The notes under the pieces were generated by a model. It worked only from the letters and a program-made list of their open reading frames with translations. It did not search any database and was not told where the DNA came from. Both the position numbers and the translations under genes were made by a program. A stretch of 12,947 nt of DNA, from NCBI GenBank assembly GCA_947647645.1, contig CANSLE010000040.1:1-12947 (forward strand), written 5' to 3'. Origin of the DNA: an uncultured Microbacterium sp. (GTDB taxonomy: Bacteria > Actinomycetota > Actinomycetes > Actinomycetales > Microbacteriaceae). Shown here piece after piece: positions 1-6,916 of this stretch (positions within the stretch are counted from its first letter, which is position 1; each line of letters opens with the position of its first letter).

Positions 1-1411
1 CCACGTCGGGCAGCGCGGCCGCCGCGCGGCGCTCCAGCGCCACCGCCGCGTCGCGGTCATCGAGCGGCGGCAGGTCGAGGCGGTCGATCTCGTCGAGCAC
101 GTCGACGCGTTCGACCGTGACCTCGGGAAAGACGCTCGGCAGCAGCCGCATCAGATCGGCGTCGTATACGTAGCCGCCGTCGACGAGTACACCGTCGGTG
201 TCGGCGACGCTCGCGACCTGGCGGAACTCGTCGACCGTCTCGGTGTAGCGCACGTGCGGGAAGCGTCTCACGAGCTCTTCGATGCGGAGACGTCCCTGGG
301 TGGTCTCCACGGACAGCCAGCGCACGATGAAGCGCGCGAGCTCGTCGTCGTGGCGGACGAGCGACTTGAGCGCCACCTCGTGGATCGCGACGAACTGCGC
401 GAGGCGCGCGGGATCGCGAAGCGCCAGATCGAGGATCCATCGACGGATGCCGTCGCCCAGCTCGCGACGCGTCTGCTCGAGCGCATCGTCGTCGACGAGG
501 GCCTCGCGGCTGGCCGTCGGGTGCAGCCCCTCGGAGTCGATCACGGCGCGGACGAAGAACGCCCAGTCGGGGAGGATGTCGTCGGCGCGTTCGGTCAGCA
601 GCATCCGGCGGAGGTACACGCGGGTGCTCTGCCGCGCCGACGGCGGCGGGGAGTACGGCAGGACGTAGGCGACGCCGCGGGTCTGGGTCCCGGGAACCGA
701 GAGCGCGATCGCGTCGAGCGGCTTGGAGCCGATGAGGTCGCGGCCGTAGGCGAGGCGCAGCTCCCGGTCGGCGGACAGGAACGGGGGCGCGCTCGTGACC
801 GTCGTCTCACCGCCGGCGGGCAGATCGACCACGATCGAGACGGGCAGGTAGGCGGCGAAGGTCTCGGCCAGCTCGAGCACGGTGGCGGTGCTCACGAGCG
901 CCCGCGTCTCGGCGCGGGGCGTGAGGTGCACGCTCGTGCCGACGGCGATCTCCTGCGCGCACGGGCCGACGGTGAAGGTGCCGTCGGAGTGGCCCACCCA
1001 CTCGACGGCATCGCCGCCGGCGGCGCTGCGCGAGCGGATCACGATGGTGTCGCAGACCATGAAACAGGACAGCATCCCGATGCCGAACTGCCCGAGGTAG
1101 TCGCTGCGGGGCAGGTCGAAGATGTCCCGCTTGGAGCTGCGCCCGACCGTCGCGAGGAGGTCGGCGACCTCGTCGGCGGTCAGCCCGACCCCGTCGTCGC
1201 GGATGACGAACTCGTCGGATGCCGCGCTGACGGGGGTGATCCGCACCCGCCCGCCACCGCCGTCCAGGGCTCGGCGTGCGGCGATCGCGTCGACGGCGTT
1301 CTGCAGCAACTCGCGCAGGTATACGCGTGGCCCGGAGTAGATGTGCCGGCTGAGCAGATCGATCACCCCACGGAGGTCGACCTGGAACTGGTGGGCGGTG
1401 GGCTCGTTCAG
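1..1411 (-). CDS. HSP90-family molecular chaperone/ATPase (partial, C-terminus off the left edge)
   Basis: About 470 codons are visible without a stop; the gene continues beyond position 1, so the extreme C-terminus is missing. Seen: an N-terminal GHKL ATPase domain with the N-box ELLQNAVDA (E34, N38, D41), the DDGVGL motif (72-77, equivalent to HtpG DNGIGM) and the glycine lid GQFGIGMLS (107-115), followed by an HSP90-like middle domain (YLRRMLLTERADDILPDW..., SEGLHPTASRE). The family hydrolyses ATP to remodel client proteins in the cytosol. Overall it looks like the divergent actinobacterial 'HSP90 family protein' rather than classical HtpG. Start: the open frame has no ATG or GTG near the conserved N-terminus (NEPTAHQFQVDLRG); a CTG at 1411-1409 lies 5 nt after a perfect GAGGAG (complement of 1417-1422), so I chose CTG. 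It is divergent from the flavoprotein gene at 1515, 103 bp away. Family call is firm; client and exact start are not known. Confidence 0.9.
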   Translation of the reverse strand, partial: MNEPTAHQFQVDLRGVIDLLSRHIYSGPRVYLRELLQNAVDAIAARRALDGGGGRVRITPVSAASDEFVIRDDGVGLTADEVADLLATVGRSSKRDIFDLPRSDYLGQFGIGMLSCFMVCDTIVIRSRSAAGGDAVEWVGHSDGTFTVGPCAQEIAVGTSVHLTPRAETRALVSTATVLELAETFAAYLPVSIVVDLPAGGETTVTSAPPFLSADRELRLAYGRDLIGSKPLDAIALSVPGTQTRGVAYVLPYSPPPSARQSTRVYLRRMLLTERADDILPDWAFFVRAVIDSEGLHPTASREALVDDDALEQTRRELGDGIRRWILDLALRDPARLAQFVAIHEVALKSLVRHDDELARFIVRWLSVETTQGRLRIEELVRRFPHVRYTETVDEFRQVASVADTDGVLVDGGYVYDADLMRLLPSVFPEVTVERVDVLDEIDRLDLPPLDDRDAAVALERRAAAALPDV

Positions 1412-1514
1412 CGTCGCTCCTCGGGTGGATCGTCGGGGGATACATCCAGGCTATTCGAGATTTCCCCGGCGGAGGGGGGTGGCGATCGCGGCGGCATCGG
1501 AGAAGGATGTCGAC

Positions 1515-1949
1515 ATGGACACCTCGGATGCGGTCGGCTTCCTCGATGACCGGCAGTGCTGGCAACGCCTCGCCGAGCAGGAGCTCGGCCGCCTCGTCAC
1601 CCATGTGGGCGAGGTCCTCGACATCTTCCCGGTGAACTACATCCTCGACGGCGAGAGCATCGTCTTCCGCACCGCCGAGGGCAGCAAGCTCACCGAGCTG
1701 ACGATCAACGATGACGTGCTCTTCGAGGTCGACGAGTACAGCGACACGGACGCGTGGAGCGTCGTCATCCGCGGGCATGCGCGCCGCCTGGCGACGGCTG
1801 ACGAGGTGCGCGCGGCGGACGAGCTCGGGCTTCGCCCGTGGATCCCCACCGTGAAGTACAACTACGTCCGCGTCACGCCGGCATCCCTCTCGGGCAGAGA
1901 CTTCCGGCGGGGCCCGGAACCCGACCGCTACGGCGTGCAGGAGTACTGA
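1515..1949 (+). CDS. Pyridoxamine 5'-phosphate oxidase-related FMN-binding protein
   Basis: A 144-residue protein of the small split-barrel flavin-binding fold. The pattern CWQRLAEQELGRLVTHVGEVLDIFPVNY followed by ...SIVFRTAEGSKL matches the Pyridox_ox_2-type family, in which the VNY...D and R-T-x-x-G-S-K segments contact FMN; a following WSVVIRGHARRL strand is also typical. These proteins are usually uncharacterised flavin- or F420-dependent reductases or flavin carriers, and there is no reason to call it a true vitamin B6 oxidase. Start chosen at 1515 because GGAGAAGG (1499-1506) sits 8 nt upstream; the frame is open further upstream but that part overlaps the divergent HSP90 gene. It stands alone between the HSP90 gene and tRNA-Trp. 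Confidence 0.82.
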   Translation: MDTSDAVGFLDDRQCWQRLAEQELGRLVTHVGEVLDIFPVNYILDGESIVFRTAEGSKLTELTINDDVLFEVDEYSDTDAWSVVIRGHARRLATADEVRAADELGLRPWIPTVKYNYVRVTPASLSGRDFRRGPEPDRYGVQEY

Positions 1950-1952
1950 CGG

Positions 1953-1982
1953 TTCGCGCGTCCAGATGGCATGACGTACACT
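1953..1982 (+). promoter_or_regulatory. Candidate promoter for tRNA-Trp / secE region
   Basis: TACACT (1977-1982) is a good -10 element; the best -35 at suitable distance is TTCGCG (1953-1958, 18 bp spacer), which is weak. It would give a transcript beginning near 1989, upstream of the tRNA. No better candidate is visible in the 123 bp between the flavoprotein stop and the tRNA. Confidence 0.3.
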
Positions 1983-2072
1983 GGACAGTGCAGTTGAAGT
2001 CTGCATTCTTTCGCCGTGCCCGCGTGGGGCTCGCGGACGGGGACGGACTTCATCCGAGGTCGAACGACCTCT

Positions 2073-2145
<73 letters not shown>

Positions 2146-2240
2146 CGCGTCAGCGATCAGCTGACACAGCAGGCGCGTCGGTCCACACCGACGCGGAAGA
2201 CAAGTCCGAGCACGTCCGAGCACGTCACATGGGTGGGTAC

Positions 2241-2504
2241 ATGGTCCAGGAAGAGGCGCACGGCGAGGTCGTCGCAGCAGGCGGCACGCCCCGTGAGAAG
2301 AAGTTGAACTTCTTCCAGCGGATCGCGCTCTTCATCCGTCAGGTCTTCGGCGAACTCCGCAAGGTGGTCACTCCGACCCGCCAGGAGCTGCTCAAGTTCA
2401 CCGGTGTCGTCCTCGGCTTCGTCGTCGTGATGATGGCCATCGTGTACAGCCTCGACTTGCTCTTCACCTGGGTGGTGCAGGTCGTCTTCGGCGTGCCGAG
2501 CTGA
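2241..2504 (+). CDS. secE: Preprotein translocase subunit SecE
   Basis: An 87-residue protein of the short, single-span SecE type. After a polar N-terminus comes the conserved amphipathic stretch NFFQRIALFIRQVFGELRKVVTP (residues 23-45 approximately), then TRQELLKFTGVVLGFVVVMMAIVYSLDLLF, the single membrane segment. SecE clamps SecY in the SecYEG protein channel of the cytoplasmic membrane. The start is ambiguous: ATG 2241 has GGTGGG (2232-2237) just 3 nt upstream, while an in-frame ATG at 2229 would add four residues and lacks a clear ribosome site. It lies 95 bp after tRNA-Trp and 53 bp before nusG, the usual order. Confidence 0.93.
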   Translation: MVQEEAHGEVVAAGGTPREKKLNFFQRIALFIRQVFGELRKVVTPTRQELLKFTGVVLGFVVVMMAIVYSLDLLFTWVVQVVFGVPS

Positions 2505-2557
2505 TCCAGCCGACGCCCGAGCTGTCACCGCACGACCCCCGAGGGAAGAGGACATAC

Positions 2558-3595
2558 GTGTCTGAGAAGTACACCGACGACGTCGACTGGGCCACCGCCG
2601 CCGAGCAGTCCAGCGAGGACGACGAGGCGCAGGAGGGCAACATCCTCGCCGCGGAGGAGCGCGCCTCGGAGTCCGCCGAGCACCTCGCCGTACACGTCGT
2701 CGACGAGGACGCCGACGGCGCGGCGCGTGAGGATGAGGACATCGACATCGACGACCCGGAGGCCGACGCCATCGTGAACGACGCACTCGAGATCGACGAG
2801 GCCGCCGAGGCCGAGGCTGCCGCCGAGGTGCTCACCGACGCGCTCGCCGAGGACGAAGCCGAGGCCGCTGCGCACGCCGCCGAGGAGATCGCGCCCTACG
2901 ACGGTCCCGACATCAACGGCGAGCCGGACGCGCCCGCCGTGGACGAGGCCGCCGAAGACGACGAGGCGACGCCGGAGGACCCCTACGAGGCGTTCCGGGC
3001 CGAGCTGCGGTCCCTTCCCGGCAAGTGGTATGTCATCCACTCGTACGCGGGCTTCGAGCGCAAGGTCAAGGCCAACATCGAGCAGCGCAAGAACTCGCTC
3101 GAGGTCGAAGAGGACATCTATCAGGTCGAGGTCCCGATGGAGGACGTCGTCGAGATCAAGAACGGCCAGCGCAAGATGGTCACGCGCGTCCGGATCCCCG
3201 GCTACGTGCTCGTGCGCATGGAGCTCAACGAGGACACCTGGTCGGTCGTGCGTCACACGCCCGGCGTCACCGGCTTCGTCGGCAACGCCCACAACCCGAC
3301 GCCGCTGCGCTTCGAAGAGGCGTTCACCATGCTGAAGTCCCTCGTCCAGGTCGCCGAGACGGCGCCGGTCAAGGGCGGCGGGGCCAAGGGCTCCGCGACG
3401 CAGGCGCGCAGCGTCGTCACCGAGGTCGACTTCGAGATCGGCGAGACCATCACGATCAAGGAGGGCTCGTTCGCGGGTCTTCCCGGCTCCATCAGCGAGA
3501 TCAAGCCCGAGAGCGGCAAGCTCACGGTGCTCGTGTCGCTCTTCGAGCGCGAGACGCCGGTCGAGCTGTCGTTCGACCAGGTCACCAAGCAGTGA
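2558..3595 (+). CDS. nusG: Transcription termination/antitermination factor NusG, with long acidic N-terminal extension
   Basis: A 345-residue protein, far longer than the ~180 residues of E. coli NusG. Residues 1 to about 150 are low-complexity and rich in Asp, Glu and Ala. The NGN domain starts at KWYVIHSYAGFERKVK (K156) and includes RIPGYVLVRM and VRHTPGVTGFVG; the KOW domain spans about 293-345 (EIGETITIKEGSFAGLPGSISEI... to SFDQVTKQ). NusG binds the RNA polymerase clamp and links it to Rho or the ribosome. The GTG start (2558) follows GGGAAGAGG by 6 nt. Acidic N-terminal extensions are known in actinobacterial NusG; the length here is at the large end. The stop is followed by a perfect palindrome and then rplK. 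Confidence 0.95.
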   Translation: MSEKYTDDVDWATAAEQSSEDDEAQEGNILAAEERASESAEHLAVHVVDEDADGAAREDEDIDIDDPEADAIVNDALEIDEAAEAEAAAEVLTDALAEDEAEAAAHAAEEIAPYDGPDINGEPDAPAVDEAAEDDEATPEDPYEAFRAELRSLPGKWYVIHSYAGFERKVKANIEQRKNSLEVEEDIYQVEVPMEDVVEIKNGQRKMVTRVRIPGYVLVRMELNEDTWSVVRHTPGVTGFVGNAHNPTPLRFEEAFTMLKSLVQVAETAPVKGGGAKGSATQARSVVTEVDFEIGETITIKEGSFAGLPGSISEIKPESGKLTVLVSLFERETPVELSFDQVTKQ

Positions 3596-3603
3596 TCTCC
3601 CCC

Positions 3604-3627
3604 GGATGCCGCGGCATCCGGTAGAAT
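3604..3627 (+). promoter_or_regulatory. Palindrome plus candidate -10 element before rplK
   Basis: GGATGCCGCGGCATCC (3604-3619) is a perfect 16-bp palindrome 8 bp after the nusG stop. TAGAAT (3622-3627) follows it and resembles a -10 box, but no -35 hexamer is recognisable at 16-18 bp; the palindrome occupies the -35 to -10 interval. It may be a weak nusG 3' hairpin, an rplK promoter or a protein-binding site. The sequence alone does not decide. Confidence 0.35.
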
Positions 3628-3638
3628 CAACAGGTTGC

Positions 3639-3720
3639 GCGCCCGTCGCGTGACATCCCACCACCTTTCGGGTCCGCCGATCGCGTGGAAGCGTGCCCCG
3701 ATGCTCCGGCGGACGGGCGC
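3639..3720 (+). promoter_or_regulatory. Structured rplK mRNA leader (candidate L1 autoregulatory site)
   Basis: Two long complementarities share one 3' arm. GTCCGCCG (3672-3679) pairs perfectly with CGGCGGAC (3707-3714), and GCGCCCGTC (3639-3647) pairs perfectly with GACGGGCGC (3712-3720); they overlap only at 3712-3714, so they can nearly coexist as stacked helices or compete at the junction. The fold ends 18 nt before the rplK ATG and next to its ribosome site (AAGGAA, 3728-3733). In several bacteria L1 represses the L11-L1 operon by binding such a leader that mimics 23S rRNA; that role here is inferred. Confidence 0.5.
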
Positions 3721-3738
3721 TCGACAGAAGGAAAGAGA

Positions 3739-4170
3739 ATGGCACCCAAGAAGAAGGTGACCGGCCTGATCAAGCTCCAGATCAAGGCTGGCGCTGCCAA
3801 CCCGGCGCCGCCGATCGGCCCCGCGCTCGGTCAGCACGGCGTGAACATCATGGAGTTCTGCAAGGCCTACAACGCGGCGACCGAGTCGCAGCGCGGCAAC
3901 GTGATCCCCGTCGAGATCACCGTCTACGAGGACCGCAGCTTCACGTTCATCCTGAAGACCCCGCCCGCTGCGGAGCTCATCAAGAAGGCTGCCGGCGTGC
4001 AGAAGGGCTCGAAGACCCCGCACACCGTCAAGGTCGCGAAGCTCACCAAGGAGCAGGTCCGCGAGATTGCCGAGACGAAGATGCCCGACCTGAACGCGAA
4101 CGACATCGAGGCCGCCTCGCTGATCATCGCCGGCACCGCCCGTTCCATGGGCATCACGGTCGAGGGCTGA
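3739..4170 (+). CDS. rplK: 50S ribosomal protein L11
   Basis: A 143-residue protein, the normal L11 length. The N-terminal domain has the proline-rich signature [22 protein letters not shown] (residues 17-38 approximately), which contacts thiostrepton-type antibiotics and release factors. The C-terminal rRNA-binding domain includes [18 protein letters not shown] and the closing [13 protein letters not shown]11 forms the GTPase-associated centre with L10 and L12. ATG 3739 follows AAGGAA by 5 nt. It is separated from rplA by 13 bp, so the two are co-transcribed; the 143-bp gap to nusG contains a possible promoter and a structured leader. Confidence 0.98.
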
Positions 4171-4183
4171 GGGGAAACGCACA

Positions 4184-4873
4184 ATGGCTAAGTCCAAGGT
4201 TTACGAAGCTGCCGCGGCCAAGATCGACCGCGACAAGTTCTACACGTCCACCGAGGCCGTCGGTCTCGCCAAGGAGACCGGCTCGAAGAAGTTCGACTCC
4301 ACCGTGGAGGTCGCCCTCAAGCTCGCGGTCGACCCGCGCAAGGCCGACCAGATGGTGCGTGGCACGGTCATCCTGCCGCACGGCACGGGCAAGACCGCCC
4401 GCGTCATCGTCTTCGCGACGGGCCCGGCCGCCGAGGCCGCCATCGCCGCGGGTGCCGATGAGGTCGGCGGCGCCGAGCTCATCGAGAAGGTCGCCGCTGG
4501 CTGGACCGCGTTCGACGCGGCCGTCTCGACGCCCGAGCTCATGGGCCAGGTCGGTCGCCTCGGCAAGGTCCTGGGTCCGCGCGGCCTCATGCCGAACCCG
4601 AAGACCGGTACCGTGACGCCCAACCCGGCGAAGGCCGTGGAGGAGATCAAGGGCGGCAAGATCGAGTTCCGCGTCGACAAGCACGCCAACGTGCACTTCG
4701 TCGTCGGCAAGGTCTCGTTCACGGCCGAGCAGCTGGAGGAGAACTTCACGGCCGCGCTCGAGGAGATCGTGCGGCTGAAGCCCTCGAGCTCGAAGGGCCG
4801 TTACATCCAGAAGGGCGCCGTGTCGACCACGTTCGGTCCCGGCATCCCGCTGGACGTCAACACGCTCGTCTGA
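4184..4873 (+). CDS. rplA: 50S ribosomal protein L1
   Basis: A 229-residue protein, usual for bacterial L1. Recognisable parts are the STVEVALKLAVDPRKADQMVRGTVILPHGTGK segment, the hallmark LGPRGLMPNPKTGTV (about residues 130-144) and the C-terminal KGRYIQKGAVSTTFGPGIPLD. L1 forms the mobile stalk beside the E site and is often the translational repressor of its own operon. The ribosome site GAGGGG overlaps the rplK stop (from 4169), suggesting coupled translation. A strong hairpin follows 17 bp after the stop. Confidence 0.98.
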   Translation: MAKSKVYEAAAAKIDRDKFYTSTEAVGLAKETGSKKFDSTVEVALKLAVDPRKADQMVRGTVILPHGTGKTARVIVFATGPAAEAAIAAGADEVGGAELIEKVAAGWTAFDAAVSTPELMGQVGRLGKVLGPRGLMPNPKTGTVTPNPAKAVEEIKGGKIEFRVDKHANVHFVVGKVSFTAEQLEENFTAALEEIVRLKPSSSKGRYIQKGAVSTTFGPGIPLDVNTLV

Positions 4874-4890
4874 TCCTCGGATCGACGGCA

Positions 4891-4924
4891 CGACGGGGCT
4901 CCACCTTCGGGTGGGGCCCCGTCG
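4891..4924. terminator. UUCG-capped hairpin terminator between rplA and acyP
   Basis: A 15-bp stem (4891-4905 with 4910-4924, one G-U type mismatch) closed by a TTCG tetraloop. Because the genes converge (rplA plus, acylphosphatase minus, stop at 4937) it can serve both. There is no T-tract, which is common for actinobacterial hairpin terminators. Confidence 0.8.
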
Positions 4925-4936
4925 TCGTCCGTCGCC

Positions 4937-5212
4937 TCAGCCGTCGCGGCGGATCTCGAAGACGGTCGATCCCTGATCCGGGACCTCATCGACGCTGAGG
5001 GTGTCGACCCGCCCGCTGCGAGGTCCGCGCCGCGCCCAGCCCACGACGGTCTCGACCGCGGCATCCGCGCCCTCGACCTCCGCCTCGACCGTTCCGTCGG
5101 GGCGGTTGCGCACCCAGCCGGTCGCGCCGGCACGGGAGGCGACCGCCTCCATGGTGAACCGGAACCCGACGCCCTGCACGTCGCCGCTGGCGATCAGATG
5201 CACTCGTGTCAT
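4937..5212 (-). CDS. acyP: Acylphosphatase
   Basis: A 91-residue protein, the standard length for this family. It has both catalytic signatures: GDVQGVGFR (10-18), with the phosphate-binding loop and catalytic Arg18, and GWVRNRPDGTVE (32-43), with catalytic Asn36. The enzyme hydrolyses the carboxyl-phosphate bond of acylphosphates such as carbamoyl phosphate and 1,3-bisphosphoglycerate in the cytosol. I chose ATG 5212 (MTRVHLIASG), which fits the family N-terminus and has AGGA 8 nt upstream; an ATG at 5221 would add three residues. It begins 37 bp after the oxidoreductase stop on the same strand and is probably co-transcribed with it. Confidence 0.95.
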   Translation of the reverse strand: MTRVHLIASGDVQGVGFRFTMEAVASRAGATGWVRNRPDGTVEAEVEGADAAVETVVGWARRGPRSGRVDTLSVDEVPDQGSTVFEIRRDG

Positions 5213-5249
5213 GCTCCCCATCCTGCCCGCGAGCCACCGGTCGGCGAAT

Positions 5250-6293
5250 TCACGAGTCGCCGACCGCCAGGACGATCTTGCCGCGGGCGTGCCCCCGTTC
5301 CACGTCACGGTGCGCGGCCGCGGCCTCGCCGAGCTCGTAGACCTGATCGACGAACACCCGGATCGCGCTCGAATCGAGCAGACGTGAGAGCGTGCTCAAC
5401 ACCGCTCCGTCGGGCACGACCTTGTAGGAGGTCGCCCGGACGCCGGCCGCGGCGGCGGCCTGGGCGTATCCGGCCCATCCGCCCGTCGGCACCAGCACGT
5501 AGAGCCCGCCGGGACGCAGGACGCCGAGGGAGCGGCTCCCGGTGTCGTCGTGCACATTGCCGATGAGGTCGATCACGACGTCGACCGTGCCGACGATGTC
5601 CTCGAACCGGGTGGTCGCGTAGTCGATCACGACAGACGCGCCGAGCTCGCGCAGCCACGGGAGGTTGGCGGCGGAACCGGTGGCGATGACCTGCGCCCCG
5701 AAGTAGGCGGCGAGCTGCACGGCGAAGTGCCCCACGCCCCCGGCGCCCGCGTGGATGAGCACGCGTTGGCCCTCGTGGGCGCGCGCGGTCTCCACCACGA
5801 GCCCCCAGGCGGTGAGAGCAGCGAGGGGGACCGCCGCCGCCTCGGCGTGCGAGAGGGACGAGGGCTTGCGTGCCAGTGACAGGGTCGGCGCCACGGTGTA
5901 GTCGGCGTACGAGCCGGCCGAGCGCGGGAACGATGTCATCCCGTACACCTCCGTGCCGGGCGGGAAAGGATGCGACTCGTACGGGGCCGAGACGACCACG
6001 CCGCTGAAGTCGTAGCCGAGCGTGCTGGGAAAGCCGGCGATCGCCCCCGACACGCCGGCTCCCGAGCGTGTCTTGGCATCGATGGGATTGACCCCGGCCG
6101 CAACGACGCGCACCAGGACCTCGCTCATGACGGGTCTCGGGACGGGGATCATCGCCTCACGGAGCACGGCCGGGCCGCCGAAGCCGTCGAACACGATGGC
6201 GCGCATGTCCTGCGGCGGGTCGGGCACGGCCGCGGCATCCGTCGCGGAGGCTCCGCGCAGCGGTCGGAATCGGGTGTGACGGTGAGAGACCAT
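5250..6293 (-). CDS. Zinc-independent NADP-dependent oxidoreductase of the quinone oxidoreductase (MDR) type
   Basis: A 347-residue member of the medium-chain dehydrogenase/reductase superfamily. The catalytic fold begins at MRAIVFDGFGGP (from residue 30), with AAGVNPIDAKTR (65-76), LGYDFSGVV (92-100), the AAAVPLAALTAW helix (152-163) and the nucleotide-binding loop HAGAGGVGHFAVQLA (181-195). There are no zinc-binding cysteines, so it resembles quinone oxidoreductase or crotonyl-CoA-reductase-like enzymes that reduce quinones or enals with NAD(P)H. ATG 6293 is supported by AAGGAG 7 nt upstream; it gives a 29-residue N-terminal extension absent from typical members, and residue 30 could be an alternative start. 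The gene lies 158 bp downstream of marR on the same strand. The true substrate is unknown; a detoxification role fits the neighbours but is inferred. Confidence 0.85.
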   Translation of the reverse strand: MVSHRHTRFRPLRGASATDAAAVPDPPQDMRAIVFDGFGGPAVLREAMIPVPRPVMSEVLVRVVAAGVNPIDAKTRSGAGVSGAIAGFPSTLGYDFSGVVVSAPYESHPFPPGTEVYGMTSFPRSAGSYADYTVAPTLSLARKPSSLSHAEAAAVPLAALTAWGLVVETARAHEGQRVLIHAGAGGVGHFAVQLAAYFGAQVIATGSAANLPWLRELGASVVIDYATTRFEDIVGTVDVVIDLIGNVHDDTGSRSLGVLRPGGLYVLVPTGGWAGYAQAAAAAGVRATSYKVVPDGAVLSTLSRLLDSSAIRVFVDQVYELGEAAAAHRDVERGHARGKIVLAVGDS

Positions 6294-6451
6294 CGGGTCG
6301 CTCCTTCCCGTGCGTGTCGACGTTGGCTGCACGTGCGGCCGTGGCGGCGGCGGTGCCCCCGTAACGGACAGTCAACCGCCATGATGTCTCCACCGTGTTA
6401 CGCGAGTGCTACCGCGCGGCTAATCTCGCGCCGGGCGGTCCCGGACGGTGC

Positions 6452-6916
6452 TCAGCGCCGCGTGATGCTCTCGCCGAGGGCGCGCAGCAGACGCGTCAAC
6501 GCATGGATGTCATCGAGAGGCCAGTCCACGATCGCGTCGAGGACGAGGCCCTGCTGGGGCGCCCGCGCCGCCTCCAGACGCGCGTTCCCCTCGTCCGTCG
6601 CCCGCAGGAGGCTCGACCTGCCGTCGGCGGGGTCGGCGGTGCGGGAGATGAGTCCGAGAGCCTCGAGCTCGCGGATCGTGCGGCTCAGCTGGCCCTTGTC
6701 CATCATCAGGTGGTCGGCCAGGGTCGACAGCGTCACCCCGTCACGTCGGGCGATCGTGGTGAACACCTTGTAGGCGCCCGGGAGCAGTCCCGGGCTCACA
6801 CGGTTGGCGATCTCGCTGATCACACGCTGGAACCGCGTGATCAGCTCGCCGAACTCGGCCTCCAGCTCCCGCACCGCCTCGGCACGGGAGCGGGACTCGT
6901 CGGCGCCCTCAGTCAT
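6452..6916 (-). CDS. MarR-family transcriptional regulator
   Basis: A 154-residue winged-helix protein. After an N-terminal dimerisation helix (about 14-40) come helices carrying VTLSTLADHLMMDKGQLSRTIRELEALGLI (61-90; recognition helix about 74-87) and the wing with the family DPADGR motif (95-100), then a C-terminal dimerisation helix. Such proteins bind pseudo-palindromes as dimers and release them on binding phenolic or antibiotic ligands. Its start overlaps the end of the upstream efflux gene by 8 bp (6909-6916), so the two are translationally coupled. It probably controls the promoter at 8702-8730, where GTTGA-N6-TCAAC sites occur. A weak hairpin (6431-6444) follows the stop. Confidence 0.93.
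   Translation of the reverse strand: MTEGADESRSRAEAVRELEAEFGELITRFQRVISEIANRVSPGLLPGAYKVFTTIARRDGVTLSTLADHLMMDKGQLSRTIRELEALGLISRTADPADGRSSLLRATDEGNARLEAARAPQQGLVLDAIVDWPLDDIHALTRLLRALGESITRR

Noticed and set aside
254..1549. Long plus-strand open frame opposite the HSP90 gene
   Set aside because: It is a GC-rich mirror of the minus-strand coding frame, with repetitive Arg/Gly/Asp/His composition and no family motif; the minus strand has intact ATPase motifs.
2204..2223. Tandem decamer GTCCGAGCAC twice, upstream of secE
   Set aside because: Only two copies, no link to a promoter or ribosome site; most likely chance or slippage in a leader.
2146..2240. tRNA-Trp as an integration site for a mobile element
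   Set aside because: The tRNA is directly followed by the conserved secE-nusG cluster and no repeat of its 3' end was noticed elsewhere in the window.
2525..3745. Minus-strand open frame opposite nusG
   Set aside because: It is the mirror of the acidic NusG frame, has no recognisable domain and no ribosome site.
6431..6444. Hairpin CCGGG-CGGT-CCCGG after marR as a terminator
   Set aside because: Only five base pairs and no T-tract in either direction; too weak to list as a terminator.
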